From Bryobacteraceae bacterium (lineage in GTDB: Bacteria > Acidobacteriota > Terriglobia > Bryobacterales > Bryobacteraceae): DNA of 23,223 bases. The position numbers and the translations under genes are program-made. The stretch's first letter is position 1, and each line of letters opens with the position of its first letter. The notes under the pieces were generated by a model. That model saw only the letters and a program-made list of their open reading frames with translations. It was not told the DNA's origin and searched no databases. Positions 1-6,664 of this stretch are shown here, piece by piece. The stretch spans positions 1-23,223 of the forward strand of contig CANGVB010000001.1 of NCBI GenBank assembly GCA_947456995.1, read 5' to 3'.

Positions 1-390
1 AGCACCGGCGGTGCTGCTGTCTCGCTCTACCCGCCGGAGATGGAACTGACCGAAAAGATCCGTACCGTCGCCACCCGCATCTACCGCGCTGGCAAGGTTA
101 GCATTGACGCCGTTGCCGCCAAGAAACTGGCCAAGCTCCAAGCCACCGGCTTTGGCCACTTGCCTATCTGCATGGCCAAAACCCAGTACTCCTTTTCCGA
201 TAATCCCAAGCTCATTGGAGCACCTGAAGGCTTCGAGTTCACCGTCAGTGATGCCTACCTCCGCGGCGGCGCTGGCTTCGTCACGGCCGTCGCAGGCAAC
301 ATGTCCCTGATGCCCGGCCTAGGCAAAACTCCAGCCGCCTTGACGCTCGATATCGGTGCCGACGGCCGCATGATCGGCCTCGACGGCTAA
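1..390 (+). CDS. fhs: Formate--tetrahydrofolate ligase, C-terminal part (5' end outside window)
   Basis: This is the last 129 residues of formyltetrahydrofolate synthetase, the cytosolic enzyme that joins formate to tetrahydrofolate using ATP to give 10-formyl-THF for one-carbon metabolism. The frame is open from base 1, so the gene enters from the left, and it ends at TAA 388-390. Recognisable family C-terminal features are the IYRA segment, the GFGHLPICMAKTQYSFSDNP block, the FTVSDAYLRGGAGF block and the MPGLGKTP block close to the end, all of which are strongly conserved. Identity is secure. Nothing in the visible part looks damaged. The next gene lies on the other strand more than 300 bases away, so this is probably the end of its transcription unit. 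Confidence 0.97.
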   Translation, partial: STGGAAVSLYPPEMELTEKIRTVATRIYRAGKVSIDAVAAKKLAKLQATGFGHLPICMAKTQYSFSDNPKLIGAPEGFEFTVSDAYLRGGAGFVTAVAGNMSLMPGLGKTPAALTLDIGADGRMIGLDG

Positions 391-698
391 GCCTAAAGGC
401 ACTTGAAGTGGTCGACCTATCCCAAGCGGAAATCCAACAATTTCCGATATGCAGAATTATCGGCGCCAAGTTGTTGTTCAGGCTGGAGACAACAACATTT
501 TGACGGCTTGGCAGCAACGGGACTTTTATGCTGAGAGATGGTAAGAAGTTCGCCGAAGGCTTGATTTTATTGGAGATTTTGCAAGGTGCAGATCAGGACG
601 TCCCATAAATCACTGGACCGAAATCAAATCCGCCTAGGTATTCAGCCATTGCTCCAGTAACAAACATCAATATGGCTCGCCCCTCCGTCCAAATTTCT
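391..698. other. Intergenic stretch, AT-richer, no supported gene
   Basis: I see no gene here. Short frames exist, for example a 31-codon ATG frame beginning at 449, but none has a recognisable motif or a convincing ribosome site. Two 60-base lines that I counted (421-480 and 541-600) are each 45% GC, against 55% for a line inside mutS2 (5041-5100). The DNA is therefore somewhat AT-richer than the core genes. The stretch separates fhs from a convergent cysteine peptidase gene. One weak hairpin is listed separately. Confidence 0.6.
470..500 (+). terminator. Weak hairpin downstream of fhs
   Basis: GTTGTTG (470-476) pairs perfectly with CAACAAC (490-496) across a 13-base loop and is followed by ATTT. 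The stem is only 7 bp, is low in GC and lies 80 bases past the fhs stop, so it is a poor intrinsic terminator. It is listed only as the best candidate seen in the gap. Confidence 0.2.
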
Positions 699-1184
699 TT
701 ACCGGTACATCAAGACGAGTGGCGATACGGCTACATCCGCAATATTTGCCTCACGGAATCCGACATTGGGGTCCATGTAATACACCGTATTTCGCCCAAT
801 CGAATAAATCAGGACAACATGGGAGGCCTGGCCCGGGATCACCTGGTAGACAGCCAAGGCATGGGAAACCCGCAGGGAATCCCGCAACTGGCTCAATCTT
901 GGCGCTGTAGAGGTTGCCGTCCCTGTGTTGTACGCCGCTACTGTCATATTAAATCGCGAGGCCAGATAGGGAATCCCGGTGCGTATGTTGATCGCCTTGG
1001 TGGTTGCATGTAAATGGGGCTGCAATCCAGGATCCGCAATCCATTGAGCCTGCGTCTTCACTCCACCCCAGCGCCCATCCACGCGCGTCCAGGATTCCAG
1101 CGTCGCCGCCCAGCACCAATTCAAATCATTCTGATGGACATAAGGCGGCCTCGCCCGGTCCACACGTTCCGCTGTTATTGCCAT
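699..1184 (-). CDS. Papain-like cysteine peptidase (C39/C70-like fold)
   Basis: This is a 161-residue protein with the layout of a small papain-like peptidase. Q18 (oxyanion-hole glutamine) precedes the nucleophile C24 in the motif NWCWAAT, H122 lies in SHVVLIYS, and D138 lies in YYMDPN. That completes a likely Cys-His-Asp triad. The same order is seen in the C39-like and AvrRpt2-type (C70) families. The substrate is unknown. The ATG at 1184 is preceded only by a weak purine-poor region. I see no signal peptide or membrane segment and no double-glycine ABC exporter domain, so it is not a standard bacteriocin transporter peptidase. The gene diverges from a small exported protein 73 bp away. 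Class assignment is good; biological role is unknown. Confidence 0.75.
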   Translation of the reverse strand: MAITAERVDRARPPYVHQNDLNWCWAATLESWTRVDGRWGGVKTQAQWIADPGLQPHLHATTKAINIRTGIPYLASRFNMTVAAYNTGTATSTAPRLSQLRDSLRVSHALAVYQVIPGQASHVVLIYSIGRNTVYYMDPNVGFREANIADVAVSPLVLMYR

Positions 1185-1257
1185 GCTTACAATGCGTCAC
1201 ATATCCTGAATTTGAGCCAAAATCATCGGTCGACGCCGTAAAACACCTCAAAGAGCC

Positions 1258-1725
1258 ATGCACATAACAAGCAATTGGTTTTTTCTACTGATAGCCGTGC
1301 TGCAAGTTTCCTGCACGCGCATTGAGCAAGAAGCCACGCGGATCACCTGCGGGGGAAGGACCGCGCGGCTGATGTCTTATTCGGATTCTCCACTGCGCAG
1401 CAAGGTGCGGATAGAAACGATGCAAGCGCCTTCCCAGCGTTGGGAGACGATACACCAACAGGAAGTCGAGAGCTCACCCGGGATTGTGGCGAGTGCTTGT
1501 ACCGCGGACCAGAAACTCGCGTGTATTCATTTTGACAACCGTCTGGAGAAGCCCAGCACTCTAACCATCGATTTCGAGCACTTTGTCGCAACGGCATCCA
1601 GCCGGTGCTTTGCGCCAATCGAAGAGGCTCTCAAGCAAAAGAGTCTGCACCTCAGCCCAAGAACTAAAGCCTGGTTTACGGCTCCAAGTGATAAGTCAGC
1701 TCGCCAGCCTCTACCGCTACCTTGA
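1258..1725 (+). CDS. Small exported or lipoprotein-like hypothetical protein
   Basis: I do not recognise this 155-residue protein. It starts at ATG 1258 with a short basic/polar n-region and a hydrophobic core (FFLLIAVL), ending in QVSC at residues 16-19. This is either an atypical lipobox (Q rather than L/V/I at -3) or an ordinary signal peptide. The mature part contains several further cysteines and no known motif. The ribosome site is weak. Its last 50 bases overlap the 3' end of the convergent DUF1684 gene. It diverges from the cysteine peptidase, so it could be functionally linked, for example as an envelope inhibitor, but that is speculation. That it is a real gene is likely but not certain. 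Confidence 0.55.
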   Translation: MHITSNWFFLLIAVLQVSCTRIEQEATRITCGGRTARLMSYSDSPLRSKVRIETMQAPSQRWETIHQQEVESSPGIVASACTADQKLACIHFDNRLEKPSTLTIDFEHFVATASSRCFAPIEEALKQKSLHLSPRTKAWFTAPSDKSARQPLPLP

Positions 1726-2566
1726 GCGAATTCTGCCGCGGCGGCAGGGGGCAGGTGGCGAAGGGCGTGTAGGCGCAAGGGGGGTTGTAGGCTTTGTTGA
1801 AGTCGAAGCTTACAGTGCCGTCTTTGGCCAGAGTTCCGTACAAGAAGCGGCCGGCCGGGTAGGTTGCTTTGCCGCTGGAACGGTCTCTGAAAATCAGCCA
1901 CAACTCGTTTTCGCCCGATTTCAAAACCTGAGCCCGGTGCGTTGCGCCAGCCAGTTGAAATTCTATATCGCCCGGGCTTTCGTGTTCTTCCACCACACCT
2001 TCAATCACCGTTGGCACGCGCAGCTTTTTGGCAACGGCGTAGGGCAGGAACTTGCCCTTGATGTTGTAATCCGCCTTCACCGGGTACCAGGTGCGGTGGG
2101 TGAATTCCTTGCGATATTTGCTGGTCTTGTCGCGGAGGCGGATTCCAAATTTGCCGCCGCGCTCGATGACGATCATCGAGAGGTCGCCGGTGGTTACCAG
2201 ATCGGCCGTCTTGTTTGCTCCGTCGTCGATGAGTGGGCCTTCGGTAAATGCTTTGCCGTTTACCAGAATTCCGGCTGATGGCTCTACCTTGAGAACCACT
2301 TTTTTGCCGTCAAACTTGAAAACTCCACCCTTAGCTGCAGCTTTACCGGCCGGGAGGACAAAACCGCTTTTCGGGTCGCTGCCGAAGGTGGTTTCGCCTT
2401 GCTTGAGCCAATGCAGACCGGCAACCGTGAGCCAGCCAGTGTCGGACTTGAGCGTCGTTTCCATCCTGGTTCGGTATTCCTGAACCGACTTCTCGTGAGC
2501 AGGGTCTGGGCCCGCTGCGCTTAGTCCTGTGGCCATAAAAGCAATCACCGCAAATTTGATCGACAT
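1676..2566 (-). CDS. DUF1684 domain-containing exported protein
   Basis: This is a 296-residue protein with a signal peptide (residues 1 to about 18, ending SAAG) and a full-length DUF1684 domain. Diagnostic blocks are DTGWLTVAGLHWLKQGE near the start, where the family has its conserved W-x-x-V-x-G-L-x-W-L segment, and the C-terminal AYNPPCAYTPFATCPLPP followed by an N-x-L-x-V-x-x-E-A-G-E ending. DUF1684 proteins are widespread in Acidobacteria and Bacteroidetes, are usually exported, and have no established biochemical role. The start ATG at 2566 has only a weak upstream GAAGA. The gene diverges from an SMP-30-like gene with 44 bp between the starts, and converges with the small exported protein with a 50-bp overlap. 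Confidence 0.92.
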   Translation of the reverse strand: MSIKFAVIAFMATGLSAAGPDPAHEKSVQEYRTRMETTLKSDTGWLTVAGLHWLKQGETTFGSDPKSGFVLPAGKAAAKGGVFKFDGKKVVLKVEPSAGILVNGKAFTEGPLIDDGANKTADLVTTGDLSMIVIERGGKFGIRLRDKTSKYRKEFTHRTWYPVKADYNIKGKFLPYAVAKKLRVPTVIEGVVEEHESPGDIEFQLAGATHRAQVLKSGENELWLIFRDRSSGKATYPAGRFLYGTLAKDGTVSFDFNKAYNPPCAYTPFATCPLPPRQNSLKVAVEAGELTYHLEP

Positions 2567-2610
2567 TAGTATCTTCTACTTTCTCATCGTTAAGATGTAG
2601 AATCAAGCCC
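2567..2610. promoter_or_regulatory. Short divergent control region with inverted repeat
   Basis: These 44 bases separate two divergent start codons and must hold both ribosome sites and any promoters. They contain a perfect inverted repeat, TTCTAC (2574-2579) and GTAGAA (2597-2602), separated by 17 bases. This could be an operator, but a 6-bp match in AT-rich DNA may be chance. No clear -10/-35 pair was found. Confidence 0.3.
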
Positions 2611-3480
2611 ATGCGATTCGCCATTTTGGGAATCACCTGTCTCGCGTTTGGACAGGACTTCTCCAGCATCCAAATCGAGAAAGCCTCCAGCGGCCATCGC
2701 TTTGTCCAGACACCGCTCTGGTCTAAGGCCGCTGCGGCGCTGCTCTTTTGCGACGTACCGAGTGACCAGATCCTAGCCTACTTGCCAGGTAAGGGGACTG
2801 CCAAATACCGGGAAGAAATGGCTGGCCCGAGTGCGATTGCTTACGACAAAGAGAATCACGTGGTTGTCGCGCAGACCAAGGCGCGCCGGATTATCCGGCT
2901 CTATCCGGGGGACGAGAAGAAGTTTGACATCCTGGTGGACAAGTTTGAAGGCAAGCGGCTGAATGCGCCGAACGATCTGGTGATTCGCAAAGACGGGCAG
3001 CTTTATTTCACAGATCCTGCCTTTGGGAATCAGGCTGACACGCGGGAGTTGAGCTTCTATGGCGTGTATCACCTGAACCCGAAAGGCGAGCTTACGGTGA
3101 TCGCCAAGCCCAAGGGCCGGCCGAATGGGCTGACGCTTTCGCCGAATGGCCGGATTCTGTATGTCGCCAATTCTGACGAGCGTAAAGTGTATGCCTATGA
3201 TCTCGATGGCAAGGGCGTGGCAAGCAACGAGCGGGTGTTTGTCGATCAGATTGATGGGCCTCCGGATGGGCTGAACGTGGATGAAAAGGGCAACCTGTAC
3301 ATTGCAGCTAACAACATCTATATCGTTTCGCCGCAGGGGAAAGCACTGCATACGATACAGATGGGCGACAAGCCGTCCAACATGGCCTTTGGGGATGAAG
3401 ACCGGATGACGCTCTACATCACCGCAAAGACAGGCGTGTATCGTGCGAGGATGAAGGTTAAGGGAGTTACCACCGAATAG
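2611..3480 (+). CDS. SMP-30/gluconolactonase/LRE family protein, exported
   Basis: This is a 289-residue six-bladed propeller protein of the SMP-30/gluconolactonase family, which hydrolyses sugar lactones or related esters using one divalent metal. Metal and active-site type motifs are visible: NAPNDLVIRKDG with YFTDPAFG, then GRPNGLTLSPNG with YVANSD, then DGPPDGLNVDEKGNLYIA. A short hydrophobic N-terminus ending near FGQ suggests export to the periplasm. The start is ATG 2611. The stop at 3480 lies only 12 bases before the probable Nudix start, so co-transcription with Nudix and mutS2 is likely, although the functions look unrelated. The substrate cannot be read from the sequence. Confidence 0.9.
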   Translation: MRFAILGITCLAFGQDFSSIQIEKASSGHRFVQTPLWSKAAAALLFCDVPSDQILAYLPGKGTAKYREEMAGPSAIAYDKENHVVVAQTKARRIIRLYPGDEKKFDILVDKFEGKRLNAPNDLVIRKDGQLYFTDPAFGNQADTRELSFYGVYHLNPKGELTVIAKPKGRPNGLTLSPNGRILYVANSDERKVYAYDLDGKGVASNERVFVDQIDGPPDGLNVDEKGNLYIAANNIYIVSPQGKALHTIQMGDKPSNMAFGDEDRMTLYITAKTGVYRARMKVKGVTTE

Positions 3481-3492
3481 CTGTAAAACTCG

Positions 3493-3926
3493 ATGTCCGG
3501 CGCTATCCAGCCAAACCAATTCTGGGTGTCGGCGCACTGATCTTTGATGGTGACCGCATCCTGCTGGTGCAGCGTGGCAAGGAACCTCTCAAGGGATTCT
3601 GGAGCCTGCCCGGCGGGGCCGTTGAAAGCGGTGAAACCCTTGAAGAAGCCCTCCTGCGGGAGGTGATGGAAGAAACCAGCCTCGAAGTCAAAATCGTCCG
3701 TTTCGGCGAAATCTTTGAACGCATCATGCCCGACACAGCCGGGGCGATCGAGTATCACTACGTTCTGCTCGACTATGTCTGTGAGATCACAAGTGGGGAA
3801 CCGGTTGCCGGTAGCGACTCTGCCGATGTGCGCTGGTTCACACCCGAAGAATTGAAAGGAGTGCCCGTTACCTCGGGCACACTCGAAGTAATCGAACGAT
3901 GCCGAACTGGAGCCAAGACCTCTTAG
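3493..3926 (+). CDS. Nudix hydrolase, probable one-base deletion near the start
   Basis: This is a small cytosolic Nudix pyrophosphohydrolase acting on nucleoside diphosphate-linked compounds of unknown identity. The Nudix box is present at about 3613-3690 (GGAVESGETLEEALLREVMEE, then TSL); the usual G near its end is S. The frame is open from 3462, but its only in-frame ATG/GTG/TTG is GTG 3567, which would remove the first beta strands (RRYPAKPILGVGALIF). An ATG at 3493 lies in the wrong frame. One extra C within 3496-3500 would give MSRRYP followed by the whole domain, 144 residues, which is the normal family N-terminus. So either a base is missing from the assembly, the gene is decaying, or an unusual start is used. 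The 3' end overlaps mutS2 by 28 bases. Confidence 0.85.
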
Positions 3927-6286
3927 AGTACGAAAGCCTGCGCGCGCTGCTGGCGCGCTATGTTTCGTCTGCCGCCGGGCACCGCCAACTGGAGGCAATG
4001 CAACCCTCTACAGACCGCGAGGCGCTGATCGACAGCCTTGCAGAACTGAGTGAAGCGCTCACATTCTTAACCGAAGGCGATAACGAAGACTCAGGCTTGC
4101 CGCGCCTGCGCTTTACCGATCTTGAAGATGTAAGCGAGGCTGTGGCGCGGGTGCGCATTGAAGGTGCTGTGCTTGAGGGGCTGGAAATTCTTGCTGTGCG
4201 TGCGTGGCTTACGCGGGCTACGGAGTTTCGGCAGGGGCTGAGCGAATCGCCCTATCGCTTCCCGCTGTTGTGGGAGAAGGCTGAAAAGATTGGCGATTTT
4301 CGCCAGCTTCTTCGGGCGCTTGACGGTAAGATTCGGCCTGATGGTGGCCTTGAAGATGATGCCAGTGTGGCACTGAAGCGGCTGCGGCAGGAGCTGGGCC
4401 GTCAGAAGGAATCGATTCAGAGCTCTCTCGAACGCTTTATGCGTGCCCACCGGGATGACGGCGTGATGCAGGATGACTACGTAACGCTGCGCGGGGATCG
4501 CTTTGTTGTGCCGGTGGCGACCAACTTCAAGGGGCGGGTGCAGGGAGTAGTGCATGGCACGAGTGGCTCCGGGCAAACCAGCTTTGTCGAGCCACTGGAA
4601 ACGATTCAACTCAATAACGAGCTGGTGCGGCTGATTGAAGAAGAACTACGAGAGTGCCACCGCATCCTGCGCGAGCTTACCGGCAAGATGCGCGAACAGC
4701 ACGAAGAGATCGCGACGGCCGTGGATGTGATGGGTGCGCTGGAATTTGTCTTTGCCAAGGCGAGGTTTGGTGCGGAGTTTCGCTGTACGATTCCTACCTT
4801 TTCGACACATTTGCATCTCAAGCAAGCGCGTCATCCGCTGCTGACCGATGTGCTGCGGCGCAAGCGGCAGAGTGCAGTGCCGCTTGATCTCGATCTGGAT
4901 GAGATCAAACGCACGCTTCTGATCAGTGGCCCCAATACGGGCGGCAAGACGGTTGCGATGAAGACGGTGGGCCTCTTGTGTTTGATGGCCCAGAGCGCGT
5001 TGCCCGTGCCGGCGATGGAGGCGACGCTGCCGATTTTTGATCAGGTGCTGGCTGACATCGGGGATAGCCAGTCGATTGAGACGAGTCTTTCGAGCTTCAG
5101 CTCGCACATGCGTCATGTGGCGGAGTTGCTCGATCAGGCGACGCCAGACAGCCTGGTGATTCTCGATGAAATTGGCCGCTCGACAGACCCTGAAGAGGGT
5201 GGAGCGCTGGGTGTGGCGATTGTGGATCGCTTTCATCGCGACGGCTGCTTTACGCTTGCTTCGACGCACTTGCTGGCGCTCAAGATTTACGGAGTGAACC
5301 ACGAAGGTGTGTTGAGTGCCTCGATGGGTTTTGACGATGAAACGCTGCTGCCTACGTTTGAGTTGCGGGTGGGCGCGCCGGGCAAGTCTGCTGGCCTTGA
5401 TACGGCGGCGCGCTTTGGCATTCTCGAAGAGGTGATTGTGCAGGCCCGTGCTTCGATGACGACGCGCGATCAGGATATTGCACGTTTTCTTGCCGAGCTG
5501 AATCAGAAGCTGGAATCCGCCACCGCTATCGAGAAGAGCTGGATTCTCAAGAACGCTGAACTGAATGCGCGCGAGCGGGAATTGCAAGACCGCTTCGACA
5601 AACGCGATGCGCAGCGCATACGCGAGTTTGAGGCTAAGACCAGTAAGCTGTTGAGCGAGTTTGAGCGTAACTCACGCGCGACGATTGAAGACATTAGGTC
5701 TGGTGCCGATGCCCGCAAGGCGGCAGACCAGGCACAGTTAAAGGCCGCGAAATTCAAGCGGGAATTTCAGGCTGAAGTACAGTCAGCAGTGCGGCCGGAA
5801 GGCCAGGCTGCTGCGCCCACCGGGCCCAAGCTGATTGTGGGCTCGAAGGTGAGGGTGGAGAACGTGCGGGAGCCGGCGCAGGTGTTGCGCATTCACGATA
5901 ACGGCCAGATTGAAGTGCAGGCCGGTTTTCTGAAGATGAAGATTCCGCGTGAAGAAGTTCTCGAAGTGCTTACCGATGCTGCGGCGGCGAAGAAGTTGCC
6001 GAGCAATGTACGCTTTGAGCCTGGGCCAACCTGGGACACGCCCACCAAGGAACTGAATGTTCTGGGGCAGACCTCGGACGAGGCGCTGGATAACGTAGAC
6101 CGGTTTCTCGACCGTGCGAGCCTGGGCTCTATCTCACGAATCCGGATCATTCACGGACATGGCTACGGGGTATTAAAAAAGGCCATACAGCAGATGCTTA
6201 CGAAGCATCCCCATGTGGCCCGTTGGTATGTTGCAACTCCAGCCGAAGGTGGCACCGGGGCCACGATCGTAGAACTGCGCTCTTAA
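3899..6286 (+). CDS. mutS2: Endonuclease MutS2 with C-terminal Smr domain
   Basis: This is a full-length 795-residue MutS2 protein, a MutS-family ATPase linked to suppression of recombination and to rescue of collided ribosomes in other bacteria. The MutS core and lever helices occupy about the first 320 residues and carry no mismatch-recognition domain. The Walker A motif GPNTGGKT is at 344-351 and the Walker B DEIGRSTD starts at 423. A long charged coiled coil follows (about 510-620). The Smr nuclease domain spans about 718-795, with HGHG at 752-755; its first motif reads LNVLG where many relatives have LDLRG. ATG 3899 overlaps the Nudix 3' end by 28 bases, so translation is probably coupled. 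The TAA stop interlocks with the stop of the convergent ridA gene. Confidence 0.97.
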   Translation: MPNWSQDLLEYESLRALLARYVSSAAGHRQLEAMQPSTDREALIDSLAELSEALTFLTEGDNEDSGLPRLRFTDLEDVSEAVARVRIEGAVLEGLEILAVRAWLTRATEFRQGLSESPYRFPLLWEKAEKIGDFRQLLRALDGKIRPDGGLEDDASVALKRLRQELGRQKESIQSSLERFMRAHRDDGVMQDDYVTLRGDRFVVPVATNFKGRVQGVVHGTSGSGQTSFVEPLETIQLNNELVRLIEEELRECHRILRELTGKMREQHEEIATAVDVMGALEFVFAKARFGAEFRCTIPTFSTHLHLKQARHPLLTDVLRRKRQSAVPLDLDLDEIKRTLLISGPNTGGKTVAMKTVGLLCLMAQSALPVPAMEATLPIFDQVLADIGDSQSIETSLSSFSSHMRHVAELLDQATPDSLVILDEIGRSTDPEEGGALGVAIVDRFHRDGCFTLASTHLLALKIYGVNHEGVLSASMGFDDETLLPTFELRVGAPGKSAGLDTAARFGILEEVIVQARASMTTRDQDIARFLAELNQKLESATAIEKSWILKNAELNARERELQDRFDKRDAQRIREFEAKTSKLLSEFERNSRATIEDIRSGADARKAADQAQLKAAKFKREFQAEVQSAVRPEGQAAAPTGPKLIVGSKVRVENVREPAQVLRIHDNGQIEVQAGFLKMKIPREEVLEVLTDAAAAKKLPSNVRFEPGPTWDTPTKELNVLGQTSDEALDNVDRFLDRASLGSISRIRIIHGHGYGVLKKAIQQMLTKHPHVARWYVATPAEGGTGATIVELRS

Positions 6287-6663
6287 CCCGAATACGCGAT
6301 GCAGTCGATTTCGACTTTCATCGTGGGGTTGGCAAACTTGCAACCGATGGTTGTGCGTGCCGGACGATCTTTGCCAAAGAACTCGATGTAAACCTCGTTC
6401 ATCTGGGCAAAATCGCGCTCGTCGGCGAGATAGACATTTACTTTCACGACGTCGGCGAGAGAAGAACCCGAGCCTTCGAGAATGCGCTGGATGTTGGTAA
6501 GCGTCACTCTGGTTTCGTGCTGGATGTCCCCGTAGCTCATTTCGCCTGTGGCGGCATCGAGAGGAATCTGGCCCGAGACAAAAATGAACCCGCCAGCCTT
6601 TACGGCTGGCGAGTAGGGGTTCTTCGGGCTAGGTACTCCGGGAGGAAATAGCCGTTCGATCAT
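6283..6663 (-). CDS. ridA: RidA family reactive intermediate deaminase
   Basis: This is a 126-residue protein of the RidA/YjgF/YER057c/UK114 family. These trimeric cytosolic enzymes hydrolyse reactive enamines and imines, such as 2-aminoacrylate, formed by PLP enzymes. Family features are PYSPAVKAGGFIFVSGQIP near the N-terminus, the VVKVNVYLAD segment, and the signature PARTTIGC followed by VEIDCIA, which retains the key substrate-binding arginine. The start is ATG 6661-6663. The frame stays open upstream, but that extension would lie inside the NYN gene and has no family match. The upstream NYN gene stops one base before this ATG, so the two are translationally coupled. The stop codon overlaps that of mutS2. 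Confidence 0.93.
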   Translation of the reverse strand: MIERLFPPGVPSPKNPYSPAVKAGGFIFVSGQIPLDAATGEMSYGDIQHETRVTLTNIQRILEGSGSSLADVVKVNVYLADERDFAQMNEVYIEFFGKDRPARTTIGCKFANPTMKVEIDCIAYSG

Positions 6664-6664
6664 G

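Noticed and set aside
1583..2278. 231-codon plus-strand frame over the DUF1684 gene
   Set aside because: The opposite strand carries all conserved DUF1684 motifs; this frame shows none.
3459..3480. Programmed frameshift fusing the SMP-30-like protein to Nudix
   Set aside because: It would join an exported propeller to a cytosolic hydrolase, and no slippery site is seen; a missing base at the Nudix start explains the data more simply.
2773..3537. 254-codon frame antisense to the SMP-30-like gene
   Set aside because: The sense frame has all propeller motifs; the antisense product is low-information.
4646..5587. Long open frame (313 codons) antisense to mutS2
   Set aside because: It lies entirely within a clear MutS2 reading frame, is Arg/His-rich as expected of an antisense frame in GC-rich coding DNA, and has no recognisable domain.
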